From NCBI GenBank assembly GCA_036925085.1, contig JAUPFP010000011.1, positions 3,344,797 through 3,408,796 on the forward strand: a stretch of 64,000 nt of DNA, given 5' to 3'. A program made the translations under genes and the position numbers. Below, piece by piece: positions 23,618 to 34,412 of this stretch. Numbering within the stretch: the first letter of the stretch is position 1; each line of letters begins with the position of its first letter. The notes beneath the pieces were generated by a model that made no database searches, was not told where the DNA came from, and was given only the letters and a program-made list of their open reading frames with translations. This DNA is from Brachycybe producta (taxonomy: Eukaryota; Arthropoda; Diplopoda; Playtdesmida; Andrognathidae).

Positions 23618-24903
23618 CAAAATATATGTCAGAACCTACACATCATTTTTTTAACATTGATTGCAACTTGCCCCCAACTTTCACGTTATGAAGCCACATT
23701 ATGACTACAATGTAAAATTAACAATAAAACAATTTATAGTGAACATTTGTTTGTGAGGTTTAGTTGTAACAATTTATGAAAGGTCACAGTGCAAACCATT
23801 TTATTCAAATTATAATCACAAACGGATTATAATCTAAACGGATATAGAGCCATGGTAACTGTGAATCGACGAAGTGAAAATAGCGTACACATCTGGCTTC
23901 CATTGAAAACCACACATGCTTTTCATGAAAACGTTACACGTAACACACAAAGTGGCGCAGGTAAAACGCCCTCATCTTTAAAATCCAACTCATTTAGGCT
24001 AATACTTACAGTGTAAGGTGTTTATTACCAAGAATTATTTGCGTGATAGGACCTTTAAAATCGTTTTTCTTTATAAAGTTTACAAATAATATGAAAAAAT
24101 AAGATAAAATATGGCTGCAAAGTACGCACTGTAATACTAACTATATGCGCTAATTGAAAATGTACTATTGATTATTAATTTTTGTCATGTTGTATGTTTT
24201 AGAAAAAGTGTTTCACTAAGCGCAATCACATGGAAGAAAGAAACAGGGGAGCGTCACAGCAGTGATTACGTCCCTCTCAGGGGTGCCCAACTCTCCCACC
24301 CCCGTGTCTTGAATGACTTCAGTAGCTAGCTACAGAGGCAGAGGGATGGTTCTTGGAGCCAGGAGACAAAGGGCTAAATTTTTGCCCACAACAAATAATT
24401 TTTCATTTGTAAACCATAACCAAAATCACTCTTCATAAAATCTGGACCGCCTTAGAGGGAGAAGAGGGGCAAATGACCCGGACCCCACCATAGCAAAATA
24501 ATAAAAATGGAGTGGAACCTTTTGAGCATTTCGTAATTGTTTTTAAATCGTAACTTTAACCCATCTCAATTATTAAAACTGTAGGGCTGTACCCGTTACA
24601 GTGTACCGGGACCCCCACTTTCCTCTCAATGAGCTGAAGCAGATAATAGGATGTTTATATTAATTTTAAGACAAAAACAATGAATTGTCAAACAAATTAT
24701 TTTGTCATTTTGTGTTGACACAAACTTAGATATATTGTTAAATTAGATCACGTTTGCAACAAAACATAAGACGTTTTACCTGCACTTCAGGAATATATTC
24801 AAATTCATAGATTTACTCACTAGGTTTATAAGGATAAAAGGAATAGAAAAATTAGGAATAAAAAACTCACATATTCTCGATGAGCGCCAAGGTTATTTTC
24901 CAG
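23618..24903. other. upstream region of gene 2
   Basis: Non-coding DNA of the duplicated unit, collinear with 8985-11175 and 27619-29166. Between 24240 and 24660 it has unit-specific GC-richer stretches (CCCCACCATAGC, GGGACCCCCACTTTCC). No conserved frame is seen. Confidence 0.5.
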
Positions 24904-24910
24904 TATAAAA
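24904..24910 (+). promoter_or_regulatory. TATA box of gene 2
   Basis: TATAAAA lies 213 bp upstream of the ATG, after GCGCCAAGGTTATTTTCCAG, the same block as in genes 1 and 3. A TTGGAAGTACC string follows, shared with gene 3. Confidence 0.6.
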
Positions 24911-25116
24911 AGAAAAAATTGGAAGTACCGAGAAACCAATCAATGTTAAAGGAACTGTTGTAAAACCTTGCAACGCATTAAATTGACCACCGAGGTAAGC
25001 TTAAACTAAACAATATTCAAATGAAAAAGACTTTTTATGCTTACATCTAAGTACCAAAATTATCTAGATTAATTCATTTACAACAACTTTCACCTGAATC
25101 TTGCAGAATTGCCATC

Positions 25117-27081
25117 ATGTCTTTTGTGTCTGTTGCATTGCTGTTGCTCACCATCACCACCGCACTGGTGACTTCAACCAAACGTGAGTGACTTATGTGA
25201 CTAAACTACTAAAAAAGAGACCAAATAATTTTTAAAATAAAAAAGTCAATAATATAATTTTAAAAACTTAAATATGAACTTACTTGTCACCTCATGCACA
25301 TTCCCATAATTCCTTAACCAAATACAATGTACTGTATTTCCCATTCCTATTTAACTCATTACAACCTTCCAATGAGCTCGACAGCACTAGGTGGGATAAT
25401 TCGAATATCAGGCCCAGTTAGCCTGAATGATGCAGTGGAAATATCTTAGTGGTGCTCTCAAGAGAAAGCTAAAAGAAGAAAAAAAGCAACAAAGAACGTT
25501 CTGAGAGGTACAGAACGTCTAGAAAATGACCAGTACCAGAACAGTTATTAAGCATATGTCGATTGCAACTGTCAATGACACTAACCAGGATGCAGTTTAT
25601 GAAGTTAATGTGCTGCATATGTAAAATTCATAATCATTCATTGGGAAACTAACTTCTAAGGGCCACCAGGTTCTAGTTGGTACAGGGAACCAAAAAGTGG
25701 TAATCCGGGCCTGTCTAGCCTGAAATAAATTATAATGATGAAGTTGTTTCAAATTAATAATCTTGGTTTTTCAACAAAAAACTCTTCAATTGGGTTGCTG
25801 TAAATCCGCTAGATTATTAGGACTGTTCAGTACAAATGGTTAGACCATTATTGAATGGAAGGGGGGGAGGTGAAATGGTTATGGCACTTCTCGCCAAAAT
25901 AGTTGCCACAAGAATTGTTCTCAGCAGAAAATAACTTAGCTGCATAATTTACTTTACAACTTAAAATAATACAAAACGCAAACAAATCTTCATTTTTTTT
26001 AACAATTTGAAGTCCTAATTGAGTTTACCAACTCAAACAACATTCTTATGCCGCTCAGATTGTAGCTAGTAGATTTTATTACAATACTGAGTTTCATTGG
26101 GATTCCATCACCATCAGTAATTATCTGCAGTTTTACAAGAAAATAACGACATTCTGTTAAAAAAATCAACCATTACCATTCGTGTGTCCTCTACAGTGTC
26201 CATTTGTATTACTTTTACTGTGTTTCTTTTACGAAATTTATCAATCAACAATATACATTTTTCATAAATTTAATACTAAAATGTCTTTACCTTGAAATTT
26301 TTTGAAAGCATACTAGATGTATAAGCCTAAACTAGAAGAAACATTTTAAAAGAAATGAAATTCGCCTAAAAAGTTTAATCAGAACATACACTTGCAACTT
26401 TAACATTTCAACCATTTTAATTTAATGTTAAATTATAAATAATTTCTAAATCCAGCGACAGATCATCATGGATGCGAATTTATCAATTACAAATGTTCTG
26501 ATAACATGTGGTATCCGGATTCTATATGCCAAAATCGGTGCATAGGTGTTCATAACTCTTCTGGAAAATGCAACAGAATTAAACAAAAGTGTTCCTGCTG
26601 CAATAAACAAGAGCCTGCAGAAAGTTCACCCAGTGAACATTCGCAAAAATCATCATCGCAATTGCAACATGAAGAGGCAGGCCCAAACTCTGCGGCACCT
26701 TCTCAACAGTCAAGTTTTACATCTTCTAATGAACCGCCATCGAGTATGCAAGATCAAGATTCACACTCTGAGACACCTTCTGGACAGTCAAGTTTTACAT
26801 CTTCACACGAACCTCCATCTGGAACACAAGATCAAGATTCGGATTCCGAGGCACCTTCTAGGAAGTCAAGTGTGAAATCCAGTTCCTCGCAACCAACACT
26901 ACGAAGGAAAAATAGCAACGGTTTTGCGCTTAGTCAACAGTACCAAGCAAGAATTGAGGCCAACAAACGGAAATCAAGTATTTCAACAGCATCATCACCA
27001 CCAAAAAGAGAAAAAGTCGCCCAGCTCGTTAGTCACTTTGAAGAAATGGGAAATAGGGCCAGAAAACAGTCTCAGTATTGA
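25117..27081 (+). CDS. gene 2: secreted cysteine-rich (CS-alpha-beta-like) protein, single Cys domain
   Basis: Exons 25117-25183 and 26462-27081 give 228 residues; the intron is phase 1 (C|GTGAGT, GACAG|AT). The signal peptide is MSFVSVALLLLTITTALVTS. The mature start is HHHGC. The cysteine domain has spacing C-x6-C-x10-C-x3-C-x9-C-x6-C-x-C-C, with NSSGKC before the last cluster. Next comes a tail of Ser/Gln/Asp/Pro-rich repeats (SSFTSSNEPPSSMQDQDSHS and close variants), then the basic C-terminal block (RRKNSNGFALSQQYQARIEA, PPKREKVAQLVSHFEEMGN). The whole frame is open, so this is the simplest intact member of the cluster. Likely secreted; function not established. The alternative of a mucin-like or venom-type secreted peptide cannot be excluded. 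Confidence 0.75.
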
Positions 27082-27254
27082 GAACCTTGCATTTGAAGTT
27101 GTTATGAAAATATACAGTTCATAAACTTCACATATCTAAAAATTGCTGCCTCAAAACTCCGGATTAAAATACTAATTATAAATTTGAAAAAAAAAATTCT
27201 TTCTCAGAAAATATTTAAAACAAAATTATTTTTATTTGCACATTATTAGAAGTT

Positions 27255-27490
27255 TCAGGTGGACCTTCCTCACATCGTCCTGTCACCTTCACAATTTTGA
27301 GAGGCTCTTCTGATTTTCAACTATTTTAGGGCCTACATGTAGTTCAAATTTTGCGCACATACATTTTATTATGCCAGAACTAGCTTAAATTATAAAAGTG
27401 TAGGTGTCATAGTTTTCAAAATACTTATTCTTAAAGAAAACACATATTATGCTAATTCAAAACTCTTTTTTCTTCTAATGCACTTCATAT
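27255..27490 (+). mobile_element. duplicated gypsy 3'-end fragment
   Basis: It matches 19540-19745 (for example CACCTTCACAATTTTGAGAG and AAATTATAAAAGTGTAGGTG). It marks the junction between units 2 and 3 and shows that the duplicated block began inside the gypsy fossil. Non-coding remnant. Confidence 0.65.
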
Positions 27491-29047
27491 TGGAAATATG
27501 AAAAAGATAAGACAATTGCTCACATTGGTAGCGCCTGCTGAAAATACCCTAGTGAAAAATGCTATTACCAGTTTAAACATCAGTAAAAATTAAACAGGAA
27601 AATTGTGAGCATACTGTATGTCAGAACCTCCTTACCCTCAACTTTCAGTCTTTCACGTTATGAAGATATCACTACAATGTAAAATTATACTAATAAAATA
27701 ATTTATTGTGAATATTTGTTTGTGAAGTTTAGTTGTAACAATTTATGAAAGGTCACAGTGGAAACCATTTTATTCCAAATATTACCACAAGAAGTATAAA
27801 GTTACTGTAAGGTAGTTAGGTTAGTACATTACCTACGGATGTGGAGCCGTGGCAACAGTGAATCGATAAAGTGAAAAGAGCGTACACATCTGGCTTCCAT
27901 TGGATACCACAAATGCTTTTCATGAAAAAAGATGAATTATGTCACATTACACGTAACACACCAAGTGGCGCAGGTAAAACGCCCTCATCTTTAAAATTTT
28001 CTCATTTAGGCAAATACTTAATTTGTTTATCACCGAGAATTATTTGCATGATATGTATGACATTTAAAAACGTTTTTCTTTATAAAATTTTCAAATAATA
28101 TGAAAAGATACGATAAAATATGGCTGCAAATTAAGCACTGTAATACTAACTATGTGCACTAATTGAAAATGTACTATTGCTTATTAATTTTTGTCATGTT
28201 GTATGTTTTAGAAAAAAATGTTTCACTAAGCGCAATCACATGGAAGAAGAAATAGATGAGCGTAGGGATGGGTCTCCGTCCCGGAGACATAAGGTTGAAT
28301 TTTCACCCTCAACAAATAATATTTCATTTGTTAAACCTAACCAAAATCACTCTTCATAAAATCAGGACCACCTTAGGGGGGGAAGTGGTGCAAATGACCT
28401 GGACACCACCATGGTAAAATAATAGAATTGGGATAGAATCTCTTGAGCATTTTGTAATTTTCTGAATCGTAACTTTAACCCCATCATTTATTAAAACTGT
28501 AGGGCTGTAAGATGGGAATTTGCCCCACCTGGAATTTTCATTTATTACCTAAAATGTTTTTTACAGAAAACATTGAAAACATTTTAAACGTAAATTGACA
28601 GTTAACTGTCTACATGCACGTGTGCAAGTATTATCCCTACTTGTGCACGTGGATTGGTGGGTGGGGAAAATATTTTGCCCCCCCTGTAAAATATTTTGCG
28701 GGCACCTATGACCGGGCCCCCACATTCCTCTAAATGAGCCTGGATAAAATAATGGCATGTTTATATTATTATTCAGAAAAAAAAAACTCACAATTCGTTT
28801 TATATTTTGTTTTTTACAATAATTATTACGAGCCGTAACAAGTGTAATTATAAAGTTCGCAAAACAAAGCTTCGTTAACTATGAATTCTCAATCCCATTA
28901 TTTGGTCATTTTGTGTTGACACAAACAGGGATATATTGTTAAAATATATTACGTTTCAAGACAATCGCCACAAGACATCAGACGTTATACCTGCACATCA
29001 AGAATATACGTGTATTTAAATTCAGTTTTACTCAATAGATTTATATG
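27491..29047. other. upstream region of gene 3
   Basis: Collinear with the upstream regions of genes 1 and 2. It holds a stretch (28500-28740) with no clear partner, containing CACGTGTGCAAGTATTATCC and CTTGTGCACGTGG. No conserved frame is seen. Confidence 0.5.
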
Positions 29048-29152
29048 AATAAAAAAACTCATATTCCGGTATTGTAGATATGCGCCAAGGTTATTTTTTA
29101 GTATATACTAAGAAATAACCTTGGCGCATATCTACAATACCGGAATATGAGT
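29048..29152. repeat. 104-bp palindrome in the gene 3 promoter
   Basis: Arms of about 52 bp (AAAAAACTCATATTCCGGTA inward to TTTTTTAGTAT, and the reverse complement) pair with about one mismatch and almost no spacer. The arm contains the promoter-proximal block GCGCCAAGGTTATTT that precedes the TATA box in all three copies. This copy therefore has it twice in opposite directions, just before TATAAAA at 29167. Confidence 0.85.
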
Positions 29153-29166
29153 TTTTTACCTTTTTA

Positions 29167-29173
29167 TATAAAA
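29167..29173 (+). promoter_or_regulatory. TATA box of gene 3
   Basis: TATAAAA lies 191 bp upstream of the ATG and 14 bp after the palindrome. The following TTGGAAGTACCAAGCAAC matches gene 2. Confidence 0.55.
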
Positions 29174-29357
29174 AGGTAAACTTGGAAGTACCAAGCAACA
29201 CAATCATTGTTAAGGGAACTGTTGTAAAATCTTGCAAAGTTTTAAATTGATAACCGAGGTAAGATAAACTGAACAATATTCAAATGGAAAAGACTTTTTT
29301 TATAGTTAATTAATTCATTTACAAGAAGTTTCACTTGAATCTTGCAGAATAGCCATC

Positions 29358-32080
29358 ATGTCTTTCGTGTCTGTTCTATTGCTGTTGCTCTCCATTACCA
29401 CCACACTGGTGATTTCAACCAAACGTGAGTGACTCATGTGACTAAATTACTTAAAGAGACAATTGAACAAATTGATCCAAAAATTTATTGTTGAAATATT
29501 GTCAAGACATCCAAAGATTGTCAACATAATTTTTAAAATAAAAAAGTCATTATTTTTCACAATTTTTTCAATTCACAATTTTTTAAAAAAATTAAATATG
29601 AAGTTACTTGTCACCACCTTATTCACATCTCCATAATTCCTTAACCAAATACATGTACTGTATTTCCCAGTCATATTTAGCTCATTACAACCTTCCAATC
29701 ACTTCGACAGCACTAATTCGAATTTCGAATTCGAAGGAATTAAAGTGAGGTCACAACATCAGCCTGAAATAAATTATTATAATGAAGTTTCAAATTAATA
29801 GTCTTGCATTTTTCTACAAAAAAAAATCTTCAATTGGGTTGCTGTAAATCAGGCTAGATTAATCGAACTGTTCAGTGCCAATGGTTAGACCATTATTAAA
29901 TGGAGGGGGGTTGAAATTGTTATAGCACCTCACACGAAAATAGTGCAACAAGAAATTAGAAGCAGTTGGGTGCAGCCAGAAAGGTTCGTTCTGGTTGGTA
30001 GTGGGACATTTGCCCTAAGGATACTTGCTCTATGGACACTTGCCCTAACGTGTGTGACACACGGTATTCACAGAGTTGTGAAACACCCTATCGAAATTCC
30101 TTTCTGACAGTATGGCACCCCTTGGTGCACAGATGTTCCGACTTGGGTGGCTCGAATTCTGAGTGAATTCGTGGAACACAGTCCGACCGTGAGAATTGGG
30201 AATAGAGTCCCAGAAATACCTTTCCTTTTAAGGTAATATCCCCAGCCCAGGGCAATGATTGGCCCAGTTGGTCAATCATTGTGCCCTGAGGTGACAGTTG
30301 CCCTTCCCAGGAGACCAGCAAGTGTGCCGTAAAGACTTACGTGTGAGAGCAGTTAGAGTTAGGCAGAGCTGGAAGATAGTTCAGTAATGACTAAATCAAG
30401 AGTTTAAATGATGTAAAGTGCAATACAATGTAAAATAACAATATCATATCAATATCAATATTATATATCGAGTCACAACAAAGTGTGAGTTTTGTGTATT
30501 GAGAGACTTGAGTTACAGAACCCAACCGACGGGATTTCCAACGGACGGACTCAGAAAGTTTATGAGTACCTCCGCTTGGAACCTCCAAGTGACTCAACAA
30601 GGATTAGAGCGCCATCGGTATCGTCAAGTACTGTACAGGAAGATTCCCGAGTAAACGGTCTTTTGTGGGCCGTTACCGAGCAAGACTAGAGGAACCCAAC
30701 GGCTGACAAGAGGGCCCGGCTTCATGAGAAAATGTCCCAACAGGTAAAAACAATAACAGGGGCTGGTCCGCAGCCCGATCAACCCGTCACGGGTGAACAA
30801 GAGGGCCAGCCACGTCACACGGGACACTTCCCCATAGACACTTGTCCTAAAGTCCTAAAGGGACATTTGCTTTAAAGACACTTGCCCTAAAACCATTGGT
30901 CCTAAAGGGACATTTGCCCTAAAACCATTTGCCCTAAAACCATTTGCCCTAAAGGGACATTAGCGACAGCATAATGAAACGTGAACACCATCATCATGAG
31001 CAATTATCTGCAATGTTATAAGAAAATCTAGACATTCTGTTAAAAAATTACTCATTGACTATAATTGTCATGAATTGCAAATATTTACTACCAAATTGGT
31101 GTGTGTCCTCTACATTGCCAATTTGTGATTGCTTCAATTGTGTTTTGTTTAGGAAATTTATCAATCAACAATATAAATTTTTCAAAAATTTAAAACTAAA
31201 ATGTCTTTATCTTGAAAGTTTTCAAAAGCATACAAGCAAGATATAGGCCTTTACTCGCAGCTTTAACATTTCAACCATTTTAATGTTAAATTATAATTAA
31301 TTTCTAAATCCAGCGACAGATCATCATGAGTGCGTACTTATCAATGACAAATGTTCTGATTACATCATGTGGCATCCGGATTCTACGTGCCAAAATTTGT
31401 GCAAAGGTGTTCATTACTCTTCAGGAAAATGCGACAGAAAGATAGGACAATGTTCCTGCTGCAATAAACAAGAGCCTAGTAAAAGTTCTTTCAGTGAACA
31501 TTCGCAGAAATCGTCATCGTCATCGCGAATGCAACATGAAGAGGCAGGCCGAAACTCGGTGGCACCTTCTCAACAGTCAAGTTTTACATCTTCTAATGAA
31601 CCGCCATCGAGTATACAAGATCAACATTCATACTCTGAGACACCTTCTAAGCAGGAAAGTTTTACTTCTTCCCACGAACCTTCATCTGGAACACAAGATC
31701 AAGATTCGGATTCAGAGGTACCTTCTAGCATCCAAAATCAACATTCGGTTTCAGAGGTACCTTCTAGCATCCAAATTCAACATTCACATGCTGAGACACT
31801 TTCTAGGGAGTCAAGTTCTAAGTCTTCACACGAACCTTCATCTGGAACACAAGATCAAGATTCGAATTCAGAGGCACCTTCTAGCATCCAAAATCAACAT
31901 TCACATGCTGAGACACCTTCTAGGGAGGAGTCAAGTTCTAAATCTTCACACAAAGCTTCATCTGGAACACAAGATCAAGATTCGGATTCAGAGGCAATTT
32001 CTAGCATCCAAAATCAACATTCACATGCTGAGACACCTTCTAGGAAGGAGTCAAGTTCTAAATCTTTACACAAAGCTTAA
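29358..32080 (+). CDS. gene 3: secreted cysteine-rich protein with expanded Ser-rich repeat tail
   Basis: Exons 29358-29424 and 31320-32080 give 275 residues; the intron is phase 1 as in the other copies. The signal peptide is MSFVSVLLLLLSITTTLVIS. The cysteine domain has spacing C-x6-C-x11-C-x3-C-x9-C-x6-C-x-C-C with HYSSGKC. The tail is a coding minisatellite of about 39 residues per unit (SSIQNQHSHAETPSR, then ESSSKSSHK, then SSGTQDQDSDSEA), repeated three to four times. The frame ends earlier than in its relatives, so the conserved basic C-terminal block is not part of this product; block-like sequence lies downstream to about 32341. Either the gene makes a shorter protein or it is decaying. 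The intron carries an LTR nested in a tandem array. Confidence 0.65.
30001..30975. repeat. 17-18 bp tandem array split by an LTR
   Basis: GGGACATTTGCCCTAAAG-type units occur at 30001-30052 and 30820-30975 in the same direction, and the LTR 30053-30819 lies between them. The same unit builds the MITE at 53700-54166. Located in the intron of gene 3. Confidence 0.7.
30053..30819. mobile_element. solo LTR (about 767 bp), relative of 9504-10455
   Basis: It starts TGTGACACACGG and ends CCACGTCACA, parallel to the ends of the first LTR. Shared internal blocks are TCGAAATTCCT, ACTTGGGTGGC, and CCCTGAGGTGACAGTTGCCC. The flanks CGTG and CGGG agree at three of four bases, consistent with an aged 4-bp duplication. 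A stem-loop (CAGGGCAATGATTG with CAATCATTGTGCCCTG) near 30245-30285 is visible, and in weaker form in the other copy. Fossil, no coding region. Confidence 0.65.
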
Positions 32081-32494
32081 TCTGGAACACAAGATCAAGA
32101 TTCGGATTCAGAGGCACCTTCTAGGAAGCTAAGTGCGAAATCAAGTTCCTCGCGACCAACACCACGAAGAAAAAATAGCAACGGCTTTGTACTTAGAGAA
32201 CAGTACGAAGCAAGAATTGAGGCCAACAAACGGAAATCGAGTATTTCAACAGCATCACCACCACCAAAAAGAGAAAATGTCCCCAAGCTCGTTAGTCACT
32301 TTGAAGAAATGGGAAATAGGGCCAGAAAACAGTCTCAGTAAATACAGTTCATAAACTTGACGTATTTAAGAATTGCAGTCTCAAAATTACGAATAGTAAT
32401 TATAAATTCTAAAAAAAAAAAATTATTTCTCGGAAAAAAATTTAAAACAGAATTCTTTTTATTTGCACATTACTAAAAGTTTGAAATTTATCTT

Positions 32495-33286
32495 TTAAGA
32501 GCCTTAATAGTATTTAATTCAAAATTTCTCCAAATGTAGGCACTGCGATCGTTTTTGGTATAAAAAGGGTTTATGTCCAGGTATGAAGTCACTTAAAATT
32601 GAATAGAAAAAAGAATTGCACGTGATAAGCTTATAAAAAGGAATCAACGTGAAGCATGTAGACTAATGCACGTGCTATTTTTATTGTTAAATTGCTCTAA
32701 AAAATAATTAAAAAAATTACAGTGAAGCCAACACATTGGAACATGTGCTGAATTTTTTCTGGTTTTTAAAAATTATTTTAGGTATTTTTCACGAGTATTT
32801 TATTGGATGTTTTTTTGCTTACGAGCGCGTACTTAATGGAGTTTAACATAAGAATTAGAAATTCTCGATTTTGAAATAGTTCTTAAAAATAGAAAAAACA
32901 CTTACCAATTTTTTATCATTCTATCACTAGATGAACATATAGTTAAAGTGCACATTGCATCTTGAACCATTAAAATTGGACAATTTTAAATATGAAAAAT
33001 GAACATATTGCCCCCGCGACTGTGTATTTTAAAAACTAACGTTTTTTCTTTAACATAGGGTCTATGGCCTCAATATATAAACGATGCTAGCGCTCTTTGT
33101 GGAGATTTTTCGAAGTAATTTTCCGATGTAGCCTCTTAACATAAAAAATACTTTCTATTGCATTTTGCACTTTATCTTCATTGAACAGTTGTGTGACTAT
33201 TTTTTTGCAATTTTAGTTACACACACACATTGTCGTCATTGTCGTCTGCTCAAAATGACAAAATGGAGGTGTATCTAGGTTCTTAA
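32495..33286 (+). mobile_element. TTAA-flanked DNA transposon derivative
   Basis: It starts TTAAGAGCCTTAATAG and ends GTATCTAGGTTCTTAA. It is related along its length to 48793-49491 (GGTATAAAAAGGGTTTATGT, AAGCTTATAAAAAGGAATCA). There is no transposase. TTAA targets suggest piggyBac-type mobilisation. It lies just after the 3' end of gene 3. Confidence 0.6.
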
Positions 33287-33590
33287 TATCTTAATAACTA
33301 TTTCGCAAATCCAGCCCAATTTGATTTTAATAACGGTTATCATAATTTGAATGGCCCTGAAAGATAGAAAAGATTTAAATTTCTGAATGTAATCTATTAT
33401 TAAATTAAGACATTTATCCGAATGATCGATACTGCATTATTCTGTATTTGCCAATTTAATTCTGAAAAAATAAATAAAACATTTAAGTTGTTTAACACGA
33501 AATGGAAAAGATGATCTATTGATGGATTGGCCATAAAAAAATTTATTAGAAGCCTATCATTTTCGAATTTGAATAAATTAGAATCGTCAC
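33287..33590. other. intergenic, no feature recognised
   Basis: AT-rich. A short match (CTATTTCGCAAATCCAGCCC) to 14611 suggests it is a remnant of the duplicated 3' flank of the cluster genes. No gene is supported. Confidence 0.4.
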
Positions 33591-33599
33591 CTCTCCCTG

Positions 33600-33990
33600 T
33601 ATACAAAGCCAATGGAACTCTCTTCCTGAGGAAGTGGTGAACGGGGATAATTTTGTTTTGTGGGATTGACAATTGTATATTCATTTTTTTATGTCATTCT
33701 GCCATAGGCGTATTTGGCTGCTAGCAGAGTACAAATTGTAATTATAAGCCTTCCTCAGTGTACTAAAGATTGGCTTAGGACAAGACTTCATAAACATTTT
33801 TTTAGAATGTTCATACTGAAGGCAGCCCTTCTTATCTGCTAGCCTTTCCCAACCCAGTTCAAAACGAATGTCGGTCTCACTTTCTGTGTCATCGTATTTC
33901 CCTGAAGCAAAACTTGCTGCCTTGTGCTGGACCATTTCAGTGAAGTGAATGAATTTAGCAGTGTGGGGACTCCACACGGTGCAACAATAC
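33600..33990. mobile_element. two LINE fragments joined tail to tail
   Basis: 33600-33745 is the plus-strand 3' tail of the LINE family at 16671-18392 (GGAACTCTCTTCCTGAGGAA through GTATTTGGCTGCTAGCAGAG). 33746-33990 is on the minus strand and encodes its C-terminal part (EMVQHKAASFASGKYD, then SCPKP). The junction is near 33745. This is not the normal order for a twin-primed insertion, so two insertions or a later inversion are more likely. Confidence 0.6.
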
Positions 33991-33993
33991 TCT

Positions 33994-34071
33994 AAATGGT
34001 TCTGATTATGTTCAATAATTAATGGTTCTGATTATGTTCAATAATTAATGGTTCTGATTATGTTCAATAAT
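33994..34071. repeat. 26-bp tandem repeat, three copies
   Basis: AATGGTTCTGATTATGTTCA plus AATAATT is repeated three times without visible change, indicating very recent slippage or duplication. Confidence 0.8.
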
Positions 34072-34079
34072 TAATACAT

Positions 34080-34406
34080 TAATTTTTTTATCCTAGTTCA
34101 GTTAATGTGTGTAAAAGGTGGTTTGCAAACTGCTTACAATGAGGCTTATTACACGGCACTACTTATCACGATGGAAGTGTTGATATCGTAACAATCCACT
34201 TCACAGGCGTTACAAACTTCGTACTTTTCTTCCTCCTGCACAATTTTGATCAATTTTTTTAAATTTATATACTGTATTTACACACTAGTCACGAGGACTA
34301 TATATTCTTAACCTACCAAGCAAGAGCTTTAATTTACAGTAAACCCCATGTTTTTATCTCCAATTAGTTCCTGATTTATGACATCGAGCCCACATTTGTG
34401 AAATGT
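34080..34406. other. intergenic, no feature recognised
   Basis: AT-rich DNA between the 26-bp repeat and the target site of the Polinton-like element. I see nothing that can be named. Confidence 0.4.
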
Positions 34407-34412
34407 GCTAAG

